NCBI RefSeq assembly: GCF_900774055.1
Contig: NZ_CAAGSW010000001.1
Span: 79,797-143,796 of the forward strand
From: Methanococcoides sp. AM1
GTDB taxonomy: Archaea; Halobacteriota; Methanosarcinia; Methanosarcinales; Methanosarcinaceae
DNA length: 64,000 nucleotides
Direction of reading: 5' to 3'
Shown here piece by piece: positions 18,409-27,468 of this stretch; position 1 is the stretch's first letter, and each line of letters begins with the position of its first letter. Made by a program: the position numbers and the translations under genes. The notes below the pieces were generated by a model, which had not been told where the DNA came from, did no database searches, and saw only the letters and a program-made list of their open reading frames with translations.

Positions 18409-18430
18409 AAGGAGACGATCGAGTCTCCTT
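18409..18430 (+). terminator. Intrinsic terminator of the large surface-protein gene
   Basis: Perfect 8-bp stem AAGGAGAC/GTCTCCTT with a 6-nt loop, followed by TTGAATCTTTTTTATTTTT; 14 bp after the stop codon. Confidence 0.85.
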
Positions 18431-18653
18431 TTGAATCTTTTTTATTTTTACGTACGTACATTTTTATATCGCTTTTTCTAACAAGATAATAATCCTAGCC
18501 CGAGCTTCGTCCACGGACTCTTCAGGATAGAACAGACTATTGTACCTCATTTGTTCAAGCACCTAGAACAGGTCAACAGATAGAAAGATTGGACCCGGAT
18601 CAAGTAAGTTAATTTGTTCATTTATACTAAAAATCAACGTTATGGCCGTTTGA

Positions 18654-18875
18654 GGAGGAGCTACAAGCAACACCAAATCAAAAATAACCGAATCATTGCC
18701 AACGATTGGTGGAAGATATGGCCTACAAATTCAACCATGTGATCCAGAACCTAAATTCAAGCACTGGTTCAATGAAAAAAGAAAAAGAAAAACTCGACCG
18801 GATATGAGATCCAGGTTTAGAACAATTGAACAAATCCTTCCCAATACATGGCTACAAATCCTGAAAGATCGCTAA
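18654..18875 (+). pseudogene. Open 73-codon fragment without a start, probable remnant of a decayed gene
   Basis: Within the 500-bp gap after the terminator, a reading frame runs from a stop at 18651 to a stop at 18873. It encodes a basic, protein-like sequence (RYGLQIQPCDPEPKFKHWF, then KRKRKTRPDMRSRFRTIEQ). It has no ATG near its 5' end. Another open stretch (PELRPRTLQDRTDYC...) lies just upstream near 18500. Composition suggests a former transposase or other DNA-binding protein, but the family was not recognised. Confidence 0.3.
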
Positions 18876-18898
18876 AAGCAATTCAGGATTAGTGAATA

Positions 18899-20071
18899 TC
18901 AGGGAAGAATCACCTCAACCTCCCTTGTTGTTATCCATACCGTTTTATTCTGGAAAGAAGAAGAAGAAGAAGAAACCGTGTTGTTCTCTACCCTTGTATC
19001 ATTGGTCATTAAGATCAGGTATTTTTTCCATGCATCGGCCTGATCTGAACTTATATCCATACTTATGTTGCTGACATTGGAATAAACGTAATCCTCACTA
19101 CCAACAACCCGAAGAGTGACGATCGAGTTCCCATTTCCGCTGAGACTGGACTTTTTTCCGGTAATATTAAAGACAGACATATGCAGTAAAGAATCATTGT
19201 TCTCAAAGGACATGAAGGGACAGGATCTTATCTCCGAATTGCGGCCTTGTTTCAGCATAACTGCACCGTTCTCAAAGATCAGTTCCTGATCGATCCAATA
19301 ATTATTGGATGCCCTGTATTTGAAATATCCCGTACTTATGTTCAATGTTTCATTCACAGGTTTGTAAGTTACCTGGAAAGACCCATTAAAAGTCAAAGAG
19401 AAAGGTAAAGAATCAGGGTCATTGTAAGTATTGTTTAGAATCACGGGAAAATCAGATTGGTGCATGTTCAAAAGATCCATACCAAATGTGTTTCCAAGTA
19501 TCAGTGAGTCACCCGGAATCCCGGACCGTAATGTAATATTACCAAGGGATGAATTATTTGCAAACGTATTTGTTACCAGAGCACCATTTTGAGATACAAA
19601 TATTGAAGTCCTGTTCTCAGTATTATTATTGATAAATACGCTATACTCACCTGGTTCCAGATCATTGGTCCACATCCTTAAGGACGAGACATTGGTGATA
19701 TTGTAGATGGTAGTAACACCATCAACATCCTTACTTATCTCAGAGATGTTTCCCAGAGATATATTGATACTACTGCCACCCGGATCCAGAGTGATGATCC
19801 CGCTTGAAGAAAGTGATGAATAGAAAGGCAAGCCACCATCTCCAAGAGGAATGTGGACAAGGGCACTTGGAGTATCTGAACATGCTTTGGCAGCAAATTC
19901 AGTGAAGCTTTTGTGAACCTCCTGCATATGATCGATCTCGTGCTCTGCAGCAAGAGCAGGAATATAATAAGCACGTATCGCCGTAACAAAGGTTGTGAGA
20001 ACTACCAGAACAAGAAGTACTGACACTACCGCTGTTATTGCCTGACGGTCACGGAACAAAGCAATTACCAT
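18899..20071 (-). CDS. Pilin-like secreted protein, last gene of the type IV pilus operon
   Basis: 390 residues. Near the N-terminus a hydrophobic helix (AITAVVSVLLVLVVLTTFV) follows a charged stretch (FRDRQ), as in archaeal type IV pilin-like proteins. The remainder is a Ser/Asn/Thr-rich, beta-type, exported domain with many N-glycosylation sequons (NIS, NNT, NVS). Near the C-terminus a run of six serines is encoded by a TTC/TCT-type microsatellite (about 18955-18975). The start overlaps the stop of the preceding small gene by 7 bp. A minor pilin or pilus-tip/assembly component is inferred. Confidence 0.7.
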   Translation of the reverse strand: MVIALFRDRQAITAVVSVLLVLVVLTTFVTAIRAYYIPALAAEHEIDHMQEVHKSFTEFAAKACSDTPSALVHIPLGDGGLPFYSSLSSSGIITLDPGGSSINISLGNISEISKDVDGVTTIYNITNVSSLRMWTNDLEPGEYSVFINNNTENRTSIFVSQNGALVTNTFANNSSLGNITLRSGIPGDSLILGNTFGMDLLNMHQSDFPVILNNTYNDPDSLPFSLTFNGSFQVTYKPVNETLNISTGYFKYRASNNYWIDQELIFENGAVMLKQGRNSEIRSCPFMSFENNDSLLHMSVFNITGKKSSLSGNGNSIVTLRVVGSEDYVYSNVSNISMDISSDQADAWKKYLILMTNDTRVENNTVSSSSSSFQNKTVWITTREVEVILP

Positions 20072-20493
20072 ACCGGACTCACCTCTGCTGTTGCAAGAAC
20101 TGCTCTGGGGTGTACTACAGAAATTTCTGTTATGTTCGTAAGGTTGGTACTCAAATGAAGCGTATCACCGAACTTCCAGTATTCCATATAGGAATCATTT
20201 TCCCATTCACCAGAAGTCCAGTTCATCTTCCATACGGAGTTTCTATCATTCAGCTTTATTTCCGGGTATGCCCCACTGGCATTGGATATCAGGATCTTCA
20301 TATCGATGGAATGTACCGGATCGCCACCAACATGCCTTATATCGGCCGAGGAAGACGTTACATTGGTTATCTCGATCTCAACATAAGGTACCCTTTCATC
20401 AGGCATATTTCCATATACTGCTATTGAGAGCACTGACACCAGCGTTACTGCTATCGCGAGTTTCAACATTTCCCCTATAATCTCTGAGACCAT
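20065..20493 (-). CDS. Small pilin-like protein of the type IV pilus operon
   Basis: 142 residues. A hydrophobic N-terminal segment (MLKLAIAVTLVSVLSIAVYG) precedes a beta-rich domain containing ITNVTSSSADIRHVGGDPVHS. That stretch closely resembles one in the two pilins at the start of the operon (VEHLGGDPIYMDF; IKHISGDSIDTKD). This shared HxGGDP-like motif supports a common pilin fold. The gene lies 13 bp from the TadC/FlaJ-like gene and overlaps the next gene. Likely a minor pilin. Confidence 0.72.
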   Translation of the reverse strand: MVSEIIGEMLKLAIAVTLVSVLSIAVYGNMPDERVPYVEIEITNVTSSSADIRHVGGDPVHSIDMKILISNASGAYPEIKLNDRNSVWKMNWTSGEWENDSYMEYWKFGDTLHLSTNLTNITEISVVHPRAVLATAEVSPVW

Positions 20494-20506
20494 TTTTAAT
20501 CACCAC

Positions 20507-22318
20507 TCAATAACCCATTAGCATAGTAAACGATGCATATGTCAACAACAAACAAAGAATGGAATGTTTTAATCCATGCAAGACGCTACCCTCAGCCATT
20601 TCGCCAAGTATAAGGCCTGAAAAAAACCCAAGTATTCCACATGTATTGAACATCGTTGTCTTTATGTGTTCCACATCAAGCAAATTCTGTCCCCCAAGAC
20701 TGGTAACAGAAGGGAGGAACTGGGTAGAGAAAGAATAGCAAACATAAAGAAATGTTCCAAATGCGAGATATACCGTTGCGATGTAAATAATGCTGGTTTC
20801 AAGTCTTTGTTTTCTCAAAGACAACATGTTCTCAGCATCTTCTGCAGCGATGAGGAGGACATCCCTTGTATCCTCACTTACAAGACTGGCATTTACAATA
20901 AGAGTTACCGCACGCCTTAGTGAAGGAGTGCCTATTCGGTTCTCAAAACGTACCAGCGCATCTTTCATCTCGCCTCCCCACTCCATATCAAGCCATACCC
21001 TGTTTATCTCTCCTGAAAGGCGACCTACATCGGATTTCAATAGCATGCCTATTGCATTGTTCAATGTCAGACCCATTTCGTTGATCTCTGCAAGACGACG
21101 AAGGAAATCCGGAACCGCTTTATCGAGCTTTGCAAGTGTCCTCATCTTATATTCATAAGCTGCTGCCACTGGAAGAAGTGCAAGAATTGCCGAGATCAGA
21201 ATCTGCTTGTTGATACCCAGATCAAGGTAGATGAATGGTATCAGCATCAAAGGAATACTTATGACAGAAGCCTTGAGAGGTTCTCTGAGAATCGGCTCCA
21301 GAGGATTCTTCAGTTGTTTTAATATTTTCTTATAGAGCTTTTTCTTGTTATAGAATTTCAATTTTGTTGCATATTCATTTTCATTTATCTCTTCTTCATC
21401 TATAGACATTGATTTTCGCAATACTACCTTCTCAACATACCTCATACCAAGATCTTCTTTGGGAGATATGGAATCCAGCAATATTATCAATGCAATAGAG
21501 CCTACTGGCAATCCAATGTAAAGTGCCTGAAAAAGGTAAGGCGCCTGTTCAAGATTTAGTAAACCTATCGTCACAAGAGTTATTAGAAGAAAGATTGGAA
21601 CCGCCACAAAAGCTACAACATAGACCTCCGAGATCAACTCAAGGGTTTTAAGGAACATCTCCTGAGTTTTTCTTGCATGCTCAAAATACTGATTGGTCTT
21701 TATTTCAAAATAATGATGGATGTTACTACCACCTTCCATCATCGGGATCAGGTTTTCCAGAAAGTCTTTAAAGACAGGTGAAGGACTTACACTTGCAGTA
21801 TTCTTTAGTGCAGTGACAAGGTCTTTACCCATCATGTCCACATCCCTGACAACATATGATGCCTCTGTTGCGATCTCACCATAGATGTGAGGGTTTTTCA
21901 TAAGTTCCTTGAATATCTCATATATGGATGAACCTCCTTTGCTCATTCCAAAGCAGAATGATGCGGCATAGGGAAGAACCATGTCTATCTTTGTTTTGCG
22001 TGATTTTGCCGTAAAGGAGGGATACATGAGATAGAGGCGGAAAACAGAAAAACCGAATACAAGGGGAACAACTGCCAAAACAAGATCAGAAACGATAATC
22101 GACCTGTATGGCTCTAAAATAGAGAAATAGGGTGTTAAGAACATATAAGGAGTCAAAAAGAAAAAAATGAACATCAGAATATATGTCTGAACTCCATAGG
22201 ATACGGCCTTCTCATAAAATGTGGAATAATGCATATCCATCCTTGCAGATCTGATGGACATTTGAAGATCAGTATATTTGCCAGGATACCTTCTCACATA
22301 ACGACTGATAAAACTCAT
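20507..22318 (-). CDS. Type II/IV secretion membrane platform protein (FlaJ/TadC/PilC-like)
   Basis: From the ATG at 22318 the protein has 603 residues with two halves, each carrying a T2SF domain and membrane helices. The first has helices near 45-100 and 235-290, the second near 350-390 and 510-600. PYAASFCFGMSKGGSSIYEIF and VPDFLRRLAEINEMGLTLNNAI are typical T2SF segments. It is the inner-membrane platform on which pilins are assembled. The start overlaps the ATPase stop as ATGA, with GGGGAT just upstream, so the pair is coupled. Length and double T2SF architecture match archaeal adhesive-pilus platforms rather than shorter archaellar FlaJ. Confidence 0.9.
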   Translation of the reverse strand: MSFISRYVRRYPGKYTDLQMSIRSARMDMHYSTFYEKAVSYGVQTYILMFIFFFLTPYMFLTPYFSILEPYRSIIVSDLVLAVVPLVFGFSVFRLYLMYPSFTAKSRKTKIDMVLPYAASFCFGMSKGGSSIYEIFKELMKNPHIYGEIATEASYVVRDVDMMGKDLVTALKNTASVSPSPVFKDFLENLIPMMEGGSNIHHYFEIKTNQYFEHARKTQEMFLKTLELISEVYVVAFVAVPIFLLITLVTIGLLNLEQAPYLFQALYIGLPVGSIALIILLDSISPKEDLGMRYVEKVVLRKSMSIDEEEINENEYATKLKFYNKKKLYKKILKQLKNPLEPILREPLKASVISIPLMLIPFIYLDLGINKQILISAILALLPVAAAYEYKMRTLAKLDKAVPDFLRRLAEINEMGLTLNNAIGMLLKSDVGRLSGEINRVWLDMEWGGEMKDALVRFENRIGTPSLRRAVTLIVNASLVSEDTRDVLLIAAEDAENMLSLRKQRLETSIIYIATVYLAFGTFLYVCYSFSTQFLPSVTSLGGQNLLDVEHIKTTMFNTCGILGFFSGLILGEMAEGSVLHGLKHSILCLLLTYASFTMLMGY

Positions 22319-24060
22319 TCTATCCCCTGTGAGACCAGCATTTCGTTTTCGCATTCATCGATATTCAGAAGGCAATTCCCGGAAAGTATGGAATGCATTG
22401 GATCGGAACCATCCCCATCCAAAAGAGACAGCGTGTCAACAGGGTTTTTACAATATGCATTGATCCAGCGAACGACACTATCATAATCCCGAATACCACG
22501 TTCAATTAACTTTACCAAGAACTTTGAACGCATTTGCAGGATATCTTCAACTTCTTCGATGCTCCATCCCCTGCGCCTCCGGATATCTTCGAGTACGCCA
22601 GAACCTCCAAAATTGAGACCGTCTGCCACAACATCCCAGTGGAAGATATCTTTTGTATGAACATCTTTTCCTACGCCTGTAACCTCTGCAACCACTGATA
22701 CTTTTCTTTTTTCAGTTCCATTTTCATAGGAATTGCTCAACATGCAGATCACATCAAGTGCAGTGAACATTGCAGCAGGCACGCTGATCGGCGGGTTCGT
22801 GAACCTGTTGATGACTTCTTTGGGGGTTCCGGCATGGAAGGTCGAACAGGTTGCATGGCCTGCATTCATTGCCTGGAATAATATCTCGGCCTCTCTGCCC
22901 CTTACTTCTCCAACAAGGAGATACTCAGGCCTTTGCCTGAGGGATGCACGGAGCAGGTCTTCCAGGTCGATGGTCGCAGCATCAATGCTGGAAACACCAT
23001 CTCTGGTTACGGTCGGGATCCAGTTCTCATGAGGAAGCTGGATCTCACGCGTATCCTCCAGGGTCACAATACGTATGGTAAGGGGAATGAACATACAGAT
23101 AGCATTAAGAGCAGATGTCTTGCCCGTTGCAGTTCCACCACATATCAATATGTTCTTGCGGTTCTCCATACAGAGCCAGAAATATGCCATCATTTCAGCT
23201 GAAAATGATTTCCATGCAATAAGGTCAAGGGGTGTAAGAGGAACCTTTTTCTGCCTGCGTATACTGAAAGAACTACCCAGAGGGCTTATGTCATGCCCAT
23301 AGGTTATATTGATACGAGACCCATCTTTCATGACCGTATCAAGAATAGGGTTGGACTTGGACAGATGTCTGCGAGCCTGTTGCGCAATACGCATGACAAA
23401 AGAATCAAGCTCATCGTCCGTACTGAATACGATGCTCGTTGGAAGATCACCATAACCGGAATGGTAAACATAGATAGGAATACCAACTCCATTGCACCAT
23501 ACATCTTCCACACTATGATCACGCATTATAGCACTGATCTTACCAAACTCTACAAAGTCACGTTTTACATAGTAGAATATCTTTTCGAACGATCTGGTAT
23601 CAAGTTTAGAATACTCCGAAAGGATGGAAGATGTTTTTTTTCTCAAAAGTTCAGATCTGTCGACACTCTCAAGCTCATCTATATTGCCAATACCCTTTAA
23701 GCTCAGAACATCCTCAAGCATCATCATGACCTCTTCAAGGAGTGTCTTCTCGAACCTGTTGAGCTTTGGCTCGACCACGACATATTTTGTGTCACTGCGG
23801 ATGGTGTCATACAGGATCGATACAAATGAATAGGGTTCATCCACCCAGTATCTTTCAAGCTCATCGAAACCTTCCGGTATATTGAAAGATAACAGATCCT
23901 CATTTAACAGATCATGGCTGTCAGAAACATCATGTTCCTTTGATAATCTTCTCCCCTTAAGGCTACCCAGCAATCCACTAATCCCTTTAGAGGGCATCTT
24001 TTTCAAATTTGGGTTGGACTTGGACAGGTAGCTTTTGATACTTCCGGTAATTCTCTTCAT
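22315..24060 (-). CDS. Type IV pilus/secretion ATPase (FlaI/GspE/VirB11 superfamily)
   Basis: 581 residues. It contains Walker A GGTATGKTS near 320, an Asp box/Walker B region around TLEDTREIQLPHENW and LVGEVRGREAEI, and the His-box AGHATCSTFHAG near 415. An N-terminal domain of about 200 residues precedes the ATPase. This hexameric ATPase powers assembly of pilin subunits. It is followed by the coupled platform gene and preceded, 65 bp away, by two pilin genes. No archaellum accessory genes (flaC-H) are nearby, so an adhesive pilus is more likely than an archaellum. Confidence 0.93.
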   Translation of the reverse strand: MKRITGSIKSYLSKSNPNLKKMPSKGISGLLGSLKGRRLSKEHDVSDSHDLLNEDLLSFNIPEGFDELERYWVDEPYSFVSILYDTIRSDTKYVVVEPKLNRFEKTLLEEVMMMLEDVLSLKGIGNIDELESVDRSELLRKKTSSILSEYSKLDTRSFEKIFYYVKRDFVEFGKISAIMRDHSVEDVWCNGVGIPIYVYHSGYGDLPTSIVFSTDDELDSFVMRIAQQARRHLSKSNPILDTVMKDGSRINITYGHDISPLGSSFSIRRQKKVPLTPLDLIAWKSFSAEMMAYFWLCMENRKNILICGGTATGKTSALNAICMFIPLTIRIVTLEDTREIQLPHENWIPTVTRDGVSSIDAATIDLEDLLRASLRQRPEYLLVGEVRGREAEILFQAMNAGHATCSTFHAGTPKEVINRFTNPPISVPAAMFTALDVICMLSNSYENGTEKRKVSVVAEVTGVGKDVHTKDIFHWDVVADGLNFGGSGVLEDIRRRRGWSIEEVEDILQMRSKFLVKLIERGIRDYDSVVRWINAYCKNPVDTLSLLDGDGSDPMHSILSGNCLLNIDECENEMLVSQGIE

Positions 24061-24125
24061 AATTAATTATTAATAATGTTTCGTTTGGTTTCATGTCTAA
24101 AAAATCGAAATAGAACCTGAAATTA

Positions 24126-24641
24126 TCAAGGACCCATTACAATCTTTGCAGAAGATATTGGCAGATCGGTCTCACGATCCACTACTGTTACTGTGAATGG
24201 GACTCCAAGCCCTATCACCTGGTCGGCAACAACACCATATTCTTGGCCCGGAGGCGCTTGATCGTATGATACAAAGCTGATCTTTGCAACTTTACCCGGT
24301 CCGAGTATATCCGGATTATAGGCGTTAGTATTTTTCGGATACAAAGTAACATTCGATTTGTCCACATAACTGGACATTACAGGTCGGCCGGAGCTGATTT
24401 CAAATTTTATAAAATCCATATAGATTGGATCTCCACCCAGATGTTCCACAGTGATATTTAATTCCGAATATGATGCTGATGCTTTCAAAGTAGCTGACGG
24501 GATCTCATCTTTCGTACCAATACTTCCAGTAAAAGAGCTAACTGCTGCGGCAAGAATAACGGTGACAACTATCATCAGCATAACTCCAATTACAGGGCTG
24601 ACGCCACGTTTATCACTTATAAATGATAGAGAGGGGAACAT
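24126..24641 (-). CDS. Archaeal type IV pilin
   Basis: 171 residues. The N-terminus has the archaeal pilin signature KRGVSPVIGVMLMIVVTVIL at about 11-30, with a charged leader and a hydrophobic helix that forms the pilus core after prepilin peptidase cleavage. The remainder is a beta-type head with VEHLGGDPIY. GGTGATC precedes the ATG. The start codon directly abuts the stop of the upstream paralogous pilin, so the two are co-translated. Probably a structural subunit of the pilus. Confidence 0.9.
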   Translation of the reverse strand: MFPSLSFISDKRGVSPVIGVMLMIVVTVILAAAVSSFTGSIGTKDEIPSATLKASASYSELNITVEHLGGDPIYMDFIKFEISSGRPVMSSYVDKSNVTLYPKNTNAYNPDILGPGKVAKISFVSYDQAPPGQEYGVVADQVIGLGVPFTVTVVDRETDLPISSAKIVMGP

Positions 24642-25349
24642 TTAGATCACCCTCACATCTGAATCGAAGATCACAGTTTGACTTGGAGTATGAATTATTT
24701 TTATGTTAAGATGATCACCACTTTCGACACTTTCCCAATCTGCAAACATTGCCTGTATCCCTGTAATCTCATCCACCTCAGGATTTACTAAGAAGCCATT
24801 GCTATTCCTATAGCCCCATCCTTCGTCACCTTCAGACCAGTCTGCCTTATTATAGTTCGACCATGTATCAGCCATCATGCTTCTCCCGGGTTCAAGAGTA
24901 TATTCTCCAAAGAAAGAATTCGGTTGGCTACTAAAGAATCCTCCCTGGTTCCACATCGGTGCAGTACCTCTGTAGGCCCCGGCACTGCCTAACGTATTGG
25001 TGTTATTCTGGTTTGGATAAATTTCCCTGAAACCATCACCTCCACGAGCTTTTGGGTTTTCTGTGATGATCATCAGGTCTTTGGTATCTATCGAATCACC
25101 TGAAATATGCTTAATATAGGCATATGATGTAGTCTCTTGGCTGCTACTATTCCCCATCGGTACTTTTATGTCTTTTACAATCTCGGCACTGAACACAGCA
25201 GAAGGTGCCTGCTCTGTTCCAACAAGCATTCCACCTGCATAATTACTGACTGCAGCTGCCAGAACCACAGTAACCACTATCATAAGCATAACACCTATAA
25301 CCGGGGACACAGCCCGGGAATCATTCACAAGTTTCATTTTTCTTTTCAT
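24642..25349 (-). CDS. Archaeal type IV pilin, first gene of the pilus operon
   Basis: 235 residues from the ATG at 25349. The signature SRAVSPVIGVMLMIVVTVVL follows a short basic leader (MKRKMKLVND). The head domain is larger than in its neighbour and contains HISGDSIDTKDLMI and an aromatic/Asn-rich, sequon-containing section. A longer in-frame start at 25448 is rejected: it gives a second, unrelated hydrophobic stretch and would overlap the TATA box at 25419-25430. GGTGG precedes the ATG at 25349. Probably the major or co-major pilin. Confidence 0.9.
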   Translation of the reverse strand: MKRKMKLVNDSRAVSPVIGVMLMIVVTVVLAAAVSNYAGGMLVGTEQAPSAVFSAEIVKDIKVPMGNSSSQETTSYAYIKHISGDSIDTKDLMIITENPKARGGDGFREIYPNQNNTNTLGSAGAYRGTAPMWNQGGFFSSQPNSFFGEYTLEPGRSMMADTWSNYNKADWSEGDEGWGYRNSNGFLVNPEVDEITGIQAMFADWESVESGDHLNIKIIHTPSQTVIFDSDVRVI

Positions 25350-25418
25350 TGCCAGACCACCTATATCATGAGTTGAACCGTATACAAGACTAGATAGAAG
25401 AGAGAGTGTTAGCATAAA

Positions 25419-25430
25419 GATATATAAAGA
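25419..25430 (-). promoter_or_regulatory. TATA box of the type IV pilus operon
   Basis: TCTTTATATATC on the minus strand predicts initiation near 25395 and a leader of about 45 nt before the pilin ATG at 25349. Confidence 0.55.
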
Positions 25431-25627
25431 TTGGGATTTTAATAACAAAATTTAACCATATAGATAATATACAATTGGATAACACTAACCATCATGTATT
25501 ATAAATGTAATTAAAGTTTGTATTTTGAATTACAAAAATATATTATATAAAAACATAAAAGAGTTATTTAATTAATATATGATATTAGATAACTAAACAA
25601 TAATTCTAAAAATAAACGGTGGTTGAT

Positions 25628-27259
25628 ATGAACACTCAAATATTTAAAAATTTATTAACACTGACAATTGTATTGATGTGTATAGTAACAATGTCATCTA
25701 ACGTCCTGGCTACACCTGCCATGGAAGATGAATGGCATCAGTACCAGAAAAATGCACAACACATAGGATTTACAAATTCCGATGCTCCGGATACCAATAC
25801 CATATTGTGGACAAGTAATGATATCGGGGCCATAAGCGGATCTTCACCGGCAGTTGCAGAAGGTAAGGTTTATGTCAACTGCGGCGATGCCGTAAAAATA
25901 CTGGATATGTACAACGGTACATATCTAGGAAATGCAGATGTATTCGGAAGTTCCGGTTTTGATTCGTGGACCTCGCCTTCATATCATGGAGGAAGGGTCT
26001 GGTGTGGCCATCCTACTGGCGTAAATGGCGGTACACTCATAGCTGATGGAAAATATTATCATGGAGACTATGGAGGTTATATGTATCATTGCTACAACGA
26101 GAGCACTGACACTGAACTGTGGAGTTTTTATGTGAACGGATATTCACAGGGAACTCCTGCATATAGCGATAATAAAGTATACTTCACAGGATGCCTCTAT
26201 CAGGACAGCGGCTATGTTTATTGTGTCGATGCAGACACCGGCTCAGAGATATGGAGCAAAACATTTGATAGCGAGACCGATGGGACTCCAACTATCCATG
26301 GCAATACATTGTACGTTACAACCTATAATTGGGAATCTAATACGTATGGAGACCTTATTGCAATGGATAAGAACACAGGTGAGATACTTTGGTCACAGAC
26401 TATTCAAAGGACCGATTCGGCACCATCGATCGCTTATGGAAACGTCTACGTATCCGGTGGCTGTTATGCATTCTCAGCACTTCAAACATATTGCTTCAAT
26501 GCTACTACGGGCGAACTTGTGTGGAGTACCGAGGAGAGCGGAACAGGCCTTGGCGACTGGAAAGTTTCCCCGGTAGTTGCTGATGGAAAGGTCTTCGTCG
26601 GGAAAGCTGATGGATCCTACACCTACGCAGGCCTTTATGCTCTGGATGCTTTCACCGGAGAGACGGTCTGGGCATATGCAAGAGGAGGATCAAGCCCTGC
26701 CATATCAGATGGTATTGTCTTTACGGTCGGGAAAGCCGGAAAAGTTACGGCCTATGCTGAAACATCACCGGACCTTGAAACTTCGACCATAGTACAATCA
26801 TTTGCATCTTTCGGACAATCAAATAATATGACTGTCCAGATCAAAAACAATGGTAATGTGGATGCAGGTTCGTTTGAAGTTATGATGTTAGTGGATGGAG
26901 TCACATTAGATACAAAGACTGTGTCATCCCTGGCAAAGACCTCAAACGCAGAAGTCACCTTTGAGTGGACACCTGCAGCCGAGGGAGAATATGAACTGCA
27001 GATTGCCCTGGACACACTGAATAGCATCGATGAAAGGGATGAAGCCAATAATTACTTTGCCAAGACCGTAACAAGTGCTAACGATGTAGACTGGAACCCA
27101 TGGAACAATATGAATTCTGATGGAGCAATGGCAATTACAACCCCTGAGTTGCAGGAAGGTATCTACTACTGGCTAAGCGATTTGCCGGCTCCGGTCACTG
27201 GAGAAGTCATCACTACTGAAAGACTACAGCAATTGATCTACGACTGGCTGAACTCTTAA
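25628..27259 (+). CDS. Secreted PQQ-like beta-propeller protein with CARDB domain and WNPW dockerin-like C-terminal module
   Basis: 543 residues from the ATG at 25628. GGTGGTTGAT lies directly upstream and an earlier GTG start is rejected. A signal peptide (cleavage near VLA-TP, about 30) is followed by six to seven PQQ/quinoprotein-type blades (GLYALDAFTGETVWAYARGG and similar) to about 375. A CARDB-type adhesion domain (about 380-480: TVQIKNNGNVDAGSFEVMML) comes next. The last 55 residues are VDWNPWNNMNSDG followed by two helices of the form ITTPELQEGIYYWL and ITTERLQQLIYDWL. No PGF-CTERM tail. The C-terminal module recurs in five other places here. Confidence 0.85.
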   Translation: MNTQIFKNLLTLTIVLMCIVTMSSNVLATPAMEDEWHQYQKNAQHIGFTNSDAPDTNTILWTSNDIGAISGSSPAVAEGKVYVNCGDAVKILDMYNGTYLGNADVFGSSGFDSWTSPSYHGGRVWCGHPTGVNGGTLIADGKYYHGDYGGYMYHCYNESTDTELWSFYVNGYSQGTPAYSDNKVYFTGCLYQDSGYVYCVDADTGSEIWSKTFDSETDGTPTIHGNTLYVTTYNWESNTYGDLIAMDKNTGEILWSQTIQRTDSAPSIAYGNVYVSGGCYAFSALQTYCFNATTGELVWSTEESGTGLGDWKVSPVVADGKVFVGKADGSYTYAGLYALDAFTGETVWAYARGGSSPAISDGIVFTVGKAGKVTAYAETSPDLETSTIVQSFASFGQSNNMTVQIKNNGNVDAGSFEVMMLVDGVTLDTKTVSSLAKTSNAEVTFEWTPAAEGEYELQIALDTLNSIDERDEANNYFAKTVTSANDVDWNPWNNMNSDGAMAITTPELQEGIYYWLSDLPAPVTGEVITTERLQQLIYDWLNS

Positions 27260-27290
27260 GGCGTTATAAATAGCTGAATGGTCAGCATAA

Positions 27291-27309
27291 GGCACCTCCT
27301 GCAGGTGCC
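27291..27309 (+). terminator. Intrinsic terminator of the beta-propeller/CARDB gene
   Basis: Perfect 7-bp stem GGCACCT/AGGTGCC followed by ATCTTTTTTATT. Confidence 0.85.
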
Positions 27310-27414
27310 ATCTTTTTTATTAATTGTGCCTGAACCTGAAAAATGAAGAAAATCATACGGCAGTCAGGATTATTATTATTAATAAAACTAACAACTGTTA
27401 TGCTGAAGAGAAAC

Positions 27415-27423
27415 TTTTTATAG
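27415..27423 (+). promoter_or_regulatory. TATA box of the ABC importer operon
   Basis: AGAAAC (BRE-like) precedes TTTTTATAG, about 50 bp upstream of the ATG at 27469, inside a 209-bp spacer. Confidence 0.4.
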
Positions 27424-27468
27424 TGATATACCGATTGATTGTAAACTTAAGAAAAGAGAGAGATAATA

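Noticed and set aside
22315-24060. Archaellum (flagellum) motor ATPase FlaI
   Set aside because: No archaellin with class III signal and no flaC-flaH accessory genes are nearby; the double-domain platform and pilin types point to an adhesive pilus.
25350-25448. N-terminal extension of the first pilin
   Set aside because: A good TATA box lies inside it, and the downstream ATG has GGTGG and gives the standard pilin leader.
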